Positions 11,901-22,176 of a stretch of 64,000 bases of DNA are shown here, piece by piece. The stretch's first letter is position 1; every line of letters starts with the position of its first letter. This DNA comes from Scolanthus callimorphus. Its lineage: Eukaryota > Cnidaria > Anthozoa > Actiniaria > Edwardsiidae. The position numbers and the translations under genes were made by a program. The stretch is from NCBI GenBank assembly GCA_033964015.1, contig CM066921.1:26331355-26395354 (forward strand), written 5' to 3'. The notes beneath the pieces were generated by a model, which saw only the letters and a list, made by a program, of their open reading frames with translations, was not told the DNA's origin and did no database searches.

Positions 11901-12783
11901 GTATTTAATAAGGTACTTCAAGGAAAGGGTTTTTGCAAGGTGGGGGATTTATTTGATAATGATGGAAACTTGGTCTTTTTGACCCTCGGAAGTGGCCTAT
12001 CTTTAACATCGGGGGATATTGTTCCAACTATTTGGCTTATATAATAGCCTTCCTCAGGAGTGGCGACGGATTTTGAAGGCTGGGAAATGTAGGATCTCTG
12101 AATCTACAAAACCTTTACAATTGGATTCGTATAATTGTCTTCATGGTGATAAACTCTTTTTGATGGGCAATATTAAGTCAAAAACGGTCTATGATCTGCT
12201 AATCTCAGATAAAGTTCACACACCTACAGCCATAAAGAAATATGATGAAAGGTTCACTTTTGATCCTCAGTTAAGCTGGGAGGATATTTTTATGTTGCCC
12301 TACAAGGTTACGTTAGATATGAAGCTAAGAGAATTTCAGTTCAAATTACTACATCGCATTTTATATACAAATGACAAGCTCTACTTGTTCAAAATAGTTG
12401 ACTCTCCAGATTGCTACCTATGCAAGAATGAGGTTGAGACTCCAGAGCATCTTTTGTACTTTTGTCAACCAGTGCGTGTTTTCTGGAAAGAATTAGAAAA
12501 TTTTATATTGGAGTACTTTAAAGTTGATTTGAGACTTTCTTGGAAGGACGTCACATTTGGTTTATTTAGTAGTGAAGATCATCTTATGTTAATTAATTTT
12601 ATTATTCTGCTGACTAAATATTTTATTTATTCATGCAAACAAAAAGATATGTTGCTTTCGTTCAATAGTCTAAAATGTCTTCTTATCCGTTTTTATAAGA
12701 TTGAATACCACATAGCAAAACAAAAGCAAAAGCTTGAAATACATTTAAAAAAGTGGGAACCCCTTCTTGGGCTGGTTGGTTAA
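8986..12783 (+). pseudogene. LINE ORF2: APE endonuclease-reverse transcriptase, frameshifted
   Basis: The frame starts at ATG 8986. Endonuclease motifs follow in order: LNVRG, FLQESH, NIYAP (about 9320), LLGGDYN (9420) and TDHSAV (about 9690). The RT begins near 10400 with TPGNDGLPIEFF, then NWRPISLLN, FDFEKAFDS, GVRQGDPLSPYLF and FADDL, followed by an L1-type thumb. The C-terminus has a CYLCKNEVETPEHLLYFC cysteine-histidine motif near 12415-12468. The reading frame changes about eight times, near 9315, 9930, 10220, 10670, 10845, 11140, 11590 and 12020. In the family the enzyme nicks target DNA and primes reverse transcription. All key motifs survive, so the breaks are mostly single-base indels, either true decay or residual assembly errors. 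Confidence 0.85.
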
Positions 12784-13038
12784 TATTATAGAGATGGACA
12801 TTGGTGGTGGGGTGACTTGGGGTTGATGTGGACCATATCTTGCTCCTCTGTGTTTTTGTCTGTGTCGTGTAGTTGTCTTTTTTTCTGAAGGGAGGGATGC
12901 TAGGGGCATATAAATAGTGGGATGAAAGGGGAGGGGGATGATTTGAATAATAAAAAAGTAAATAAAAAAGTACATGTAAAATATAATTGAAATAAAAAAT
13001 TGAATTGAAAAAAAAAAAAAAAAAAAAAAGGTTTGCTA

Positions 13039-14141
13039 TCCAAAGATGACCAGGTAGTTCGTTGGCGGGAACTTGAAGATCGATCCAGCGCCTTTACGCA
13101 GAAGTGCACGATTTTACCTATTTTTTCCCTTAACAGACTCTACTAGCATAGTTGATAGGAGGGAAAATACTTCTTTCGAGTCCTTTTTATCTGTTTTTGT
13201 TTTTAATATTTCACTCGAGATCGACTAAAACTAGTCAAAGGGTAATACTAAGCTGCAACATATGCCACGTGATTAAATTTTACAGAAAAAATTACAGTTG
13301 CTAAAAAATCAAAAATTGCCGGCCCATCCGGATATTAGCGGTGTCTAGCTAAAACCGCCATGCAGCGTCATATCCCATAATATGTAAATAATGTGTACAA
13401 CCAATTGATTTGATAGCTCTCAGTTGAAGGGAGAAAAAAGAAACAGAGGGTGGGGGAGATCAATCTCTGCGCACAGGTCCTGTGAGCGTGGTTTATTGCT
13501 TTTCCACGCTGTGCACATGAGCCTGCGGCTTTAAGAGGACTGTCTTGTAGATAGTGAAACTCCTTACACATTTACCCGTACTGCAAAGTACTGCCTCAGG
13601 AGGCGCTGCTAACGCGGTAAGTTCTGTTTAGAGGATGTTTTACCATATTGATAGATATTTTCAAGATTTTGAAGTGTAAGTTCCTGAATGTTGCAATCCA
13701 GTAACGGGACAAACTCAGCTTAGACGTACTTTTGCATGCAAACCTTTGAGTGTAACCTGGATTTAGCCCACCAAAAAGATTTGATTTCACAATTGTTAGC
13801 AAGAAGAAGAGTTTTGCCACATGCTGCTCGACTCACTAACGAAATTCATCTAAAATATAAATAATGAACAGTAAATTCTTTGACATCTGACAGTGTCTTG
13901 CTGCAGTCATCGAGTAAACGCTTCCGCCTTTGGTTGTGTGAAATTCTGAACAACACTTTGCGAATTTCTACACTGCACATCGACTCTTGGTATTATAGAA
14001 GGTTAGGGCGATGAGGTTTTATTGTGAGGAAACCATATTGGTTAGACTTAATACTAGAATTCATCGATATAAGTAGGACATATATTTACATCATAGGTGT
14101 GCTCCGTGGCTGAGTAGAGCTGTGATTTATGCACAGGTCAA
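13039..14141. other. No gene recognised
   Basis: Apart from the inverted copy of the 2585-2641 word at 13087-13142, no repeat structure or exon is evident. Confidence 0.4.
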
Positions 14142-14147
14142 AATCAA

Positions 14148-14628
14148 CACGGGCACACAACGAGCCCCCCTGGTTAAAATGCGTTTAAATGGCGTATTTG
14201 GACATTTCTACGCGCGTAGAGCATATAAATACATGTTTTAAAAGTTGCTGGCATAAATTTAGCTGTTCCTTTTTGCCAGGAGAGGGTCTCATTTTTTCCC
14301 AGCCAGCAGCTGGGTGTTAAAAAAATTCCCAGCCAGGAGAGTAACATTACCACAGGAAGCCCGAAATACTTATAAAAAATCGGGTATCCTTAAAAACGAG
14401 CACTAATAACTAAGTGCATTTTTAAGTGCTGTCACTTAAAATTTCATTTTTCAACATCCATGAGCAACTTGTGTTTCCCAGCAAAGACGATATGCATAAA
14501 TTTTTGCCAGGAACGGAAGGCGATGAATTTTTGCCAGCCAGCATGAGACCGCGTTAAATATTTGCCAGCCAGCAGGGAAGGGGGTGAGGAACAGCTTTTT
14601 TGAGGAACAGCTCCGTTGTGTGCCCGTG
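14148..14628. mobile_element. MITE with CACGGGCACACAACG ends
   Basis: CACGGGCACACAACG at the left end is exactly inverted at the right end (CGTTGTGTGCCCGTG). AATCAA lies directly outside both ends (14142-14147 and 14629-14634), a probable 6-bp duplication. Several GCCAGCCAGCA-like words recur inside in both orientations. No coding sequence. Confidence 0.75.
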
Positions 14629-14634
14629 AATCAA

Positions 14635-15566
14635 CGTAGGTTTGAAAGATAAACATAAGCCCAAGCTCAGAATAATGCAGAAGTGTAAAAACTCATTTTC
14701 AAGCACTATCAACAGTATGAGTTAAAATTAAAATTACAGCTTTTAAAGTACATTAAAGTAGCTAAATTTATTGTCCGGTATATTCGGCATGTGTCTAGGT
14801 TTGTGGTTGTTTGATCACATAGGATCAGGTTTTACTCAATGTTTGCATGATGACACGCTCTGCGGAGGTTAGATAATGTCGTACGACTCGGTTGGAATAT
14901 TATCTTTCACGAGTTATACGGCTTCGATTTTCGGTGCTTTTATTTGTCATATACAAAGGCAGAGTAGCAAGCAGAAGACGCCAAATGCTGAATGAAATAA
15001 TGGACTGGAAAGGCAAATTCAGTATTTCTGGCGTGACGACGATTCTTTTCTGCAAAGGGGCAACTATGTCACTGTTCAACAAAATGTTATAAAATAAGAC
15101 AAGTGATTTACAGAAACAAATCGGGTCCCATATTGAAAATATGGAAATACAATGCATTGTATCCAGATTTGCCATCCCTGTAGCTTTCTCAAGATTGATT
15201 CCCTCCAAAAAGGCGGAAAGATATTAATATGTCTCAAGCTTCATGTGCCCTTCGCGGCCTCGTCAGTGCAGAAAAGAGAAAATGAGACTGTTAGTGTATG
15301 AGCTCCTTTTTTGGATTGTGCTATTGCTTTTTTGGCATTATTACTTTGTAGTTTAAGCACCCTGGGCATGGTGCAGTAAACCTCTAAACTTTGCCTTGTT
15401 ACATTGTTCTCATAGCTTAGGTTCAAATTGAGGACAGTACTGTTTTGCGCCATTTGTGTGCTCATCAGTACGCGCAGAACATAAATTTTGAATTGCATAT
15501 ATTTTTGTGGTCCTCCTAGGAGTAATAGTTTCTCACCCGCCTTGACTTAATGTTTATTTTTTTCAG
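14635..15566. other. No gene recognised; upstream flank or intron of the HEPN exon
   Basis: There is no supported exon. It ends in a pyrimidine tract and AG that look like the acceptor of the next exon, so part may be intron. Confidence 0.35.
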
Positions 15567-16477
15567 GAATTACAAATCCTAATTTCGAGTGCGCGATGGC
15601 GTCTGGTGGTTCCCTGCTGAGTGACAATGAGAAGAAAGCAAATTTTGCTAAATTGTCACGATTGTTGATCGATGGTGGAACAGCGGTGTTGCGTTATGTT
15701 CTTGACACTAGAGGCCCAAATAACCTCGCAGACTTTTTAAAGCACCACGAGCCTTCGCTAGAAGCAAATTTGTATCCTCGAAAAGGAAAACGTATTCTGT
15801 TCAGCAAGCAGTGGGAGCAACTGTACCCACCTAGTGGACACCCTGCCCCGTCTTCAGGAAACTTTGACATTTCCTTGCTGTCCATCCTCATCAGGAACAT
15901 TTGTAACCTCAACCCTCCCCACAAGGGATGGGACACTTATCCTGCTGCAAGCGATTCTTCATTGCAGGCAAATATAGCGAGGATAAAGTATTATCGTAAT
16001 AAAGTGTATGGACACATAAAAAATACAGAAGTAGCGTCTGCCGACTTTGAAAGCTATTGGAAGGACATTTCACAGGCAATTTTATCGATTGGTGGGACAG
16101 AAATAACGCAGGGGGACATTAATCACCTTAAAACTGCACCGTTGGGGGAGAAAAACTACATAGAGCTACTTGTGCAATGGTGCCAGAGTGATTGTAATAT
16201 ATCAGATGGAGTGTTGAGGTTATCTTCCCAGATGGAAAAGCAATCGTCCCAGTTAGAAAAACAATCGTCCCAGTTAGAAAAACAATCGTCCCAGTTGGAA
16301 AGCCAGTCGTCCCAGCTTAAAGATGTACAAGCAGTTGTTGTAGCAATGAAAGAAAAGCTAGGTATAAAACTGATTCCACTTAAATGCAGTTCCAATTACA
16401 TTCTTTCCAGGCTACTGATTTGTGTGAAGACTTGCGGTAAACTATCAATTTATTATAACATACAGTGGCGGCATTAA
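15567..16477 (+). CDS. DZIP3-type HEPN domain exon with coiled-coil tail
   Basis: A T-rich tract ending in CAG at 15566 looks like a 3' splice site. The ATG at 15596 opens a 293-codon frame. Residues 15-200 match the HEPN domain known from DZIP3/hRUL138 and from many cnidarian NLR-, TPR- and death-fold proteins: FLKHHEPSL, a RKGKRILFSKQWEQLYPP segment, FDISLLSILIRNIC and NPPHKGWDTYP. The HEPN ribonuclease-type motif R-x(4-6)-H is present as R134-N-K-V-Y-G-H140. Residues 210-245 are five copies of a 7-residue SSQLEKQ-like repeat, a probable coiled coil. Known HEPN domains of this kind act in RNA cleavage or as signalling scaffolds; which applies here is unknown. The frame after about residue 255 may be intron read-through, because CTAG/GTATAA at 16361 is a possible donor. 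Further exons were not found; an insertion-type TTAAC end follows at 16474. Confidence 0.75.
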
Positions 16478-16500
16478 CCCTATTCAGACCCTCCAGAAAC
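16474..16500. mobile_element. Isolated TTAA plus CCCTATTCAGAC end
   Basis: TTAACCCTATTCAGAC repeats the terminal motif of the element at 61085-62014, just after the HEPN reading frame closes. A matching opposite end is not seen downstream, so this is at most a fragment. Confidence 0.45.
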
Positions 16501-16642
16501 ATTCTTATAATAGAACGGCTCAAACTGTACTTTACCCGCCAATCTTGGTAACTTTTTAATAAATTTCATTGAGCACATTTTGAAAAAATGAATACATAAT
16601 TAGCTGTTCTCATGCAGGTAGCGGCCATAGACTGCTTGCAGT

Positions 16643-16758
16643 CCCTTTTTTGGCGAACGTCCGTGAAAACGAGCGCGTGAAAAAACGAGCACCGATGTCT
16701 TGAAGTCGAAGGCATGGCTTTTCACGCGCTCGGTTTCACGTACGTTCGCCAAAGGAGG
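16643..16758. repeat. Short hairpin repeat
   Basis: TTTGGCGAACGTCCGTGAAA at the left and its near-perfect inverted copy at the right (TTTCACGTACGTTCGCCAAA) flank a short loop. The ends and size suggest a small MITE. No clear target duplication. Confidence 0.6.
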
Positions 16759-17782
16759 GCAGCAATTAGTCTACGACGGGCACATTTAGAGGCTTATTTT
16801 TTGATTTTCAAATTAAGATGAATTTTTTCACCAAAAACTTTCAGATTTCATCAAGTATTTATGAATGTAATCTTGTTATTTGCTTTTTGAATTGTGTTTA
16901 AGACATGTTTTGATAGTTTTAATCCATTTGCTGACGTTTTAGTTGAAACTTGAAAAAGTAAAAAAAAAAATAGGATAGCGGATCCAAGATGGCGACCAAA
17001 ATGCTCCAGACCGCTATGGAGTCATCGTACGCGTCCGTTGCCACGGCTACATAACAATACCAATCTGGAGATTGACTAAGGGGACTTTCTTATTATATAC
17101 ATACTGAGACATTCGCAAGGTTTAGGGCTATATTGTAGTTTTTTCTTCGGATGGCTTCCAGCGCCAATCAGCAGTCGCGTACGGCATTTTTCAATGTAGC
17201 GACAACGCGCGTTTGCGTTGTGTTTTGGCGGGAGTTCGCTCACTTTTCCAACATTCATTCATCGTCTCAAAATCAGTCGCAGTTGATTTCCCAAACAATC
17301 TTTACAACAATGGAAGAAAGACGACTTTTCGGTCACTCATACTTATTCTGTTTAAGACTTCGTTGATTGCCCGGAAAACAAAAACACAAGAAAAAACTAG
17401 TTCGAACTAATTAGTCATCAATTCAAACTGCTCAATAAATGTTTTGCAGTCAAGACACGAAAAACGTGAAGTTCATGAAATTTATCCGAAGGAAAATGAT
17501 CAGTACATGGGGAATATCTGCGGCTTGCACTATTTCGAGATACATATATGTTATTTACCGACTGGGAGGTCTGTATAGGGAAATACTGTGATCGAGGGCT
17601 GGAAAATGTTGACCGAGGCCGGAGGCCGAGTATAGGAGGTTATGGCAAAGTACTAACTGCTCTATTTTCATTAACTAAAAATAATAATCTCATATACAGA
17701 GAATTTATGCGGAAACCCATCTTTGAAACGTCCCAGTCACGCCGCCAGTGAGGGTACAAATGGACCAGTGAAAGTAGCAGTC
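16759..17782. other. Non-coding upstream flank with a partial exon duplication
   Basis: Mostly without recognisable features. The stretch 17635-17673 repeats the kinase exon end plus its donor region at 17824-17861 (GGAGGTTATGRCAARGTACT, then TCTATTTTCATT). A glycine-loop-like coding fragment and the start of its intron have therefore been duplicated about 190 bp upstream. Confidence 0.5.
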
Positions 17783-18928
17783 ATGAATCCTGACCAATAT
17801 GAAGTTGAAAAGCTGTTAGGAGAAGGAGGTTATGACAAGGTACTGCTGCTCTATTTTCATTTTCTTTCTAAGGCATACATCAAACAATCTGATTGGAGAT
17901 TATCAGAAAGATCATTTATAAAATATGGAAACAGCAACCGAAGACTGAGCACTGAGGAACACCGGCCTTTGTTTGTTTCATCCCAATCAGAAGAATGCCT
18001 CTATGACAACTCTTTGCCTGCGCCCAGCTCTTGAACCAGCTTAAAATAGAGGGCCCTGACACCGATCGCTTCGAGTTTATACAAAAGACCCGGTGTCACA
18101 CCCTATCGCATGCCCTACTAAAGTCCAAATAGACCATACAAATCACCTTGCCTTGCTCATGAGTCAAATAGATAAGCTGGTTCACGGAGGAGTCCCCTGG
18201 ACGAAATCAAACTGGAGAGGAGATATAATCTATAATCAGAAAATGATATAATCTAATGAAAACAATTTGTGCAACTACCTTGGATAAACCATTAAGCATT
18301 AATTAAGCATGAACTATTAATCATACTTGTAGCTATAGTTGATAAAAAGATAATATTTGTTTTCTACAGTACTCTAGAAAAGCTTCAAATTACAAGAGAT
18401 TGGTTTTGGATTCCGCACCTGGGATACCTAAGTGCAGCCACTGAAGAGTGCGGGCCACCCAGAAGAAAACTTGTATACACTCCTCTGTAGCAGACCCACC
18501 GAACTCTAGTTTCCCACTGGATTTTCAGGAGAAATTCATTGGGTTAGACAAATTTTCACCGGCTCAGCTCGCGCGCGCGTGTTTACCAGTCTTTTATATA
18601 ATGGAAGCAGGGACTCAAATACACTGGGTACCCAAATTTCGCATTGGGTTAGGAAAAAATCGCCTGGGTCAAATTAAAAAATTCGCTGGGGTCTTGGGTA
18701 GGCTAAAAACTCACTGGGTAGAGCCAATATTTCCGCTGGGACGGGTTTCGGTGGGTCTGTTACAGAGGGGTGTTTGTATGGCTCGCGGATAACCGTCCAT
18801 TCCTCGTCTAATAATTTATTTATTCATTTGTTTGTTAGGCATATCTATGCCATAAGCGAGAGACGAAAGAAGAATTTGCTGTCAAAGTAGTTAGTCTGGG
18901 GGAGAACAATGATCCGATTACTGAGGAG
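17783..18928 (+). CDS. Protein kinase N-lobe, two exons (gene fragment)
   Basis: Exon 1 (coding 17783-17839) encodes MNPDQYEVEKLLGEGGYDK and ends at AAG/GTACTG. Exon 2 (18839-18928, exactly 30 codons) follows TTTGTTTGTTAG and ends at GAG/GTAATG. Joined in phase 0 they give a eukaryotic protein-kinase start: strand beta-1, a glycine-rich loop (GEGGYDKA), then a beta-3 EFAVKVV with the ATP-contacting Lys. The glycine loop has Asp where Gly is usual (GxGxxG ends in D), a small departure. The frame stays open upstream of ATG 17783, so the true start may lie earlier. The remaining kinase exons (HRD, DFG) are not seen downstream, where repeats begin. A MITE sits in the 999-bp intron. The kinase family is not identifiable from this much. 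Confidence 0.65.
18477..18773. mobile_element. MITE in kinase intron
   Basis: Inverted ends of about 27 bp beginning ACACYCCTCTGTARCAGACC (two mismatches between the arms). TTGTAT flanks both sides (18471-18476 and 18774-18779), a probable 6-bp duplication. The interior is rich in CTGGG/TTGGGT words. Confidence 0.8.
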
Positions 18929-18988
18929 GTAATGCAATGCATCATATTGACGTGTGGTATACTGTACTTTTCAAAAACTAGACTAATT

Positions 18989-19305
18989 AATTAGACCTCG
19001 ATCCCGAAAGGGCTACGGGCCAATATTCCATGAGGACGCAGGCCGAATGGGCTATCGTCCCGTGGCCCTTGAGGGTGAGAGGTCTAGTTATTGTTTTAGT
19101 ATCACCCAACTAGTTGGACAAAAAACGTGAAAAATTGTGTTTAAAAATCACCAGAAACCTCGACAAATTGAGAAGCGGCCGCCATTGTTTTCATGTTCAA
19201 AATCGGCGCTTTCGCTACTAGAGGTCTATTGATAATAGTCCCCTAGTAGCGTAGCCAATCAGAATGCAGCATTGGCAATAGTCCACAAGTTGGGTAATAC
19301 TAAGG
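18989..19305. repeat. Palindromic repeat cluster
   Basis: A ~100-bp hairpin framed by TTAGACCTC and GAGGTCTA (18991-19086) adjoins a segment whose ends invert: TTTTAGTATCACCCAACTAG at 19098 against CAAGTTGGGTAATACTAAGG at 19286. Hairpins with the same framing word occur at 32130-32234, and a differently worded one at 25498-25603. Confidence 0.55.
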
Positions 19306-19336
19306 GAAAAGGTCAAAACAACGGTACTTCATAAGT

Positions 19337-19760
19337 ATCCAGTTTGGGGTGGTGGGTACCCGAGAATCGCCACCTCTTTTCACCCCAAGGGGGGTCATAA
19401 AACCCGACACCTACCTCTCGAGGTTCAACGGGGCTCGTAAAGCCCGACACCTACCTCCAGTTTGGGGTCATCAATGGGGGTCGTAAAACCCGACACTTAC
19501 CTCTCGATTTTCAAGGGGGGTCGTAAAACCCGACACCAACCTCCAGTTCCTGTTTGGGGTCATCAAGGGGGGTCGTAAAACCCGACACCTACCTCTCGAG
19601 GTTCAAGGGGGGAGGGGGGAGGGGGGAGCGTAAAACCCGACACCTGAATCTCGAGGTCCAAGGGGGGTCGTAAAACCCGACACGTACCTCCATTTGGGGA
19701 TAGTTTGGTGGGTCACCAAGGGGTTTGTAAAACCCGACACCTACCTCCGGTTGGACGAGA
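19337..19760. repeat. ~40-60-bp minisatellite
   Basis: About eight copies of a unit built around GTCGTAAAACCCGACACCTA and CTCGAGGTTCAAGGGG, with variable spacing. Reading frames through it are repeat artefacts. Confidence 0.85.
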
Positions 19761-20870
19761 CCTTTCTTCTGGTCTCCAAAGAGGGTGTCCATTCTCCATA
19801 TAGCCCGAAACCTTCCTCGCTAAATGCGCCTTGAAGGGCTTAAGTAAGCCGACACCTACTTCTCCAAAAAAAATCAACGCGACAACTCTAGCCTGGCCAG
19901 GGGTAAATTCCGACAAGCGACACGGCTTTAAACTACGTTGAAACCTGATCGACAGCAAACATTCATAATTTTTCTCAAACGTAGACAGTGACATGCCACA
20001 TGCGCTCTCTTCGCCTCTTTGATAAAAAGTTCACTTGTTTCGATCCTTACGTCACTGAGTGAAACACTGTAGACCCGGCTACTGCCGATACATTTTATTC
20101 TTACGTCTAGTTTTCTATAGCTCACATAGAAGCGCACAATCGTCCAAACGAGATCGTGATCTTGAGTTTGGATCATCCTGATACTACGAATTCGGCAGTA
20201 ATGAAGAAAGGGCTTGTATGGTCGCTTAGATAACCGAAATATCGACAACGGCACTCGAGCCGGACATTGGGACACGCTCAGTTTTGAAACGCAGTCGAGC
20301 GACACGTTGACGTGACCCCCAATACCAATGCACTGACTAAAAGAAATGATCATTGAAACTCCAAAATCTGTCTGGTATCGTGTGCTAAAATAATAAAAGC
20401 ATAGACGATATTCTGCGCAGTCGAGCACGAGAACTCGTGTAATAAATATCTCCTCCACAACACGGGAAAGGGAATTAAAAATTGTGGAGCCAGGAGCATT
20501 CGTATATTTAAATATTAAAGGTTCAACGTTGTCTGAAAAGCGGCGGAGGCGCGGCACGGATCCAAGTCTGCTGTGCCACGAAACCTCGCCTTTTCCGCAT
20601 CAATGCATGGTCGCTGCACGAAGTACTTGGCGCGATCTCGCGGCAACACTCGGCAAATCAACGACGGCAAATCAAATTGCATGGGAGAGCCGGAGAAATC
20701 GCGTGTGGCGCAGCGCAACTTTGTCACGGAACTCGCTTTGTTAATGAATCGCAACATTTTGACGAATCGACAATCAGCTCGATGACAGAAGCGTGGATAA
20801 CTTTTACCGTAACAGTTCTTGTGTTCTCGTAATATGATTGGCTGATTTATTTGTGATCAGCATGTCACGT
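19761..20870. other. No supported gene
   Basis: A 209-codon antisense frame (19928-20557) is the longest here. It has no recognisable domain, low-complexity composition or splice context, so I leave it uncalled. Confidence 0.35.
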
Positions 20871-20875
20871 TTATA

Positions 20876-21306
20876 AGGGTGTTGGTTTTCACTAGCTACA
20901 TAAGCATAAGCATAAAAATCAAACCAGGGACGTGTGATATATCATAAACCCACCTTGATTGATCTTGATTGATGAGGCTTTTTACTTGAAAATTGAAAAT
21001 CGCACTTCTTGTCCTCTCAGCTGCTCTAGTCAGTCAAAGTTGTGAATGCGCACTGAGAGCCAGGGTCTCATGGGAATGGCGCGAAACAAGGATTTTGAAA
21101 CAGCTTTAGCCAATCAGAGTGCGTCATTTGCCTTTAATATATTCAGTTGCTAGTCCATCTCTTCACACGTCCCTGATCAAACAAACTGTTTTCTTTAGTG
21201 CAGTTTTCACTACGACAAAAGGAGCGTAAGCAAGCAAGGCTTCGATCAAGTTGGTTTGATCCTTATGTTTACCCTTATACTTATGTTGCTGGCGAAAACC
21301 AACCCT
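20876..21306. mobile_element. TA-flanked MITE
   Basis: Both ends start AGGGTGTTGGTTTTC / AGGGTTGGTTTTC and the inverted similarity continues about 50 bp through repeated CATAAGCATAAGCATAA-like words. TA lies outside each end (20874-20875 and 21307-21308), as with Tc1/mariner-type insertions. Confidence 0.7.
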
Positions 21307-21308
21307 TA

Positions 21309-21412
21309 ATAATAATATAATAATTCTTTACTTATATAGCGCAAAATACATTAAAATATATGATCTAATGCGCTTTACCACTCTCCGAATATAAAAACCG
21401 TAACTAATAAAT
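21309..21412 (-). mobile_element. SINE/LINE 3' tail, minus strand
   Basis: Read on the minus strand it has GGTAAAGCGC, GCGCTATATAAGTAAAG and an (ATT)n-like end. The same tail style is seen on the plus strand at 42549-42960 and 55149-55630. Confidence 0.6.
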
Positions 21413-21420
21413 AGTAATCT

Positions 21421-22168
21421 ATGCTCAACGGACCCACTGTGCTCCTACTGAGGGATGGGAAGACCTGGCGGAGCTGCTCAGATGCGTAGCGGAAAAAATA
21501 GGGGATGGGATAGGGAGGGATGAAATTACATACACCTTAAAACATATGTAAGATAACTTAATACCGAGACAAAACACCAAGGGAATTAAAATATCATAGC
21601 AAAGAGCATACAACTCTTTAAGCACATAAACTCCTTGTTCCATAAAGGTGTACATAACCTTACGACAGCGAGCAGCTAACCAACTAGTGTAGCCAGGTAA
21701 GCACAGTGAGTCATGACTCATGACTATAAACCTGACCATCTTATAAGCGAACCCATAAGGTCAATACTTGCAGAGGCTATACACTACTAATGGCTTGAGT
21801 AAAGATTCAGAAGGCTTCCAGGACCGTGGGTCTAGACTACTCAGATCCATATGACTAAATGATACCAGAGAACGAGGTCATAATGAGATAGCCAATACTA
21901 CACACTGTAAAGGCGATATATTCCAAGGCGCAAACAGGACATCATTATAGCATGGGCAAGATAAACACTGTACCACCATTCTCGAACCCAGGGTCCCTCG
22001 GCCTCCCACATGAACAGGGGAGCCCCGGGCACGAGAATGCTGTACAACAACAATATATAAAGTATCATACACAGAACAGGAGGCAGCCCCTTCCGCGACA
22101 TGGCAATTATGACATGGTATGCTAATGAGTGATCCCTCTATATACGCACCAGTGGGTCCCCTGAGCAT
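21421..22168. mobile_element. TIR element with 8-bp target duplication
   Basis: The ends are ATGCTCAACGGACCCACTG and inverted CAGTGGGTCCCCTGAGCAT. AGTAATCT lies on both sides (21413-21420 and 22169-22176), an 8-bp duplication as made by hAT, P or Merlin-type elements. Its first ~53 bp and last ~75 bp match the adjacent larger element (22177-25427), while the interior differs. No transposase. Confidence 0.85.
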
Positions 22169-22176
22169 AGTAATCT

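Larger units (their letters stand above)
7698..13029 (+). mobile_element. Full-length L1/Tx1-type LINE (decayed)
   Basis: The element has a short 5' leader, an ORF1 (7782-8666), a second ORF with APE endonuclease and reverse transcriptase (8986-12783, frameshifted), a ~225-bp 3' UTR and a ~21-nt poly-A tail ending at 13029. GGTTTGCTA follows the tail (13030-13038) and also lies at 7689-7697, a likely 9-bp target duplication that would place the 5' end at 7698 and the length at 5.33 kb. ORF1 and RT type and the poly-A tail fit the L1/Tx1 group. The copy is probably immobile because ORF2 is broken in several places. Confidence 0.8.

Noticed and set aside
19928..20557. 209-codon antisense frame
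   Set aside because: No recognisable domain, splice sites or homologous repeat. Length alone is weak support in AT/GC-balanced non-coding DNA.
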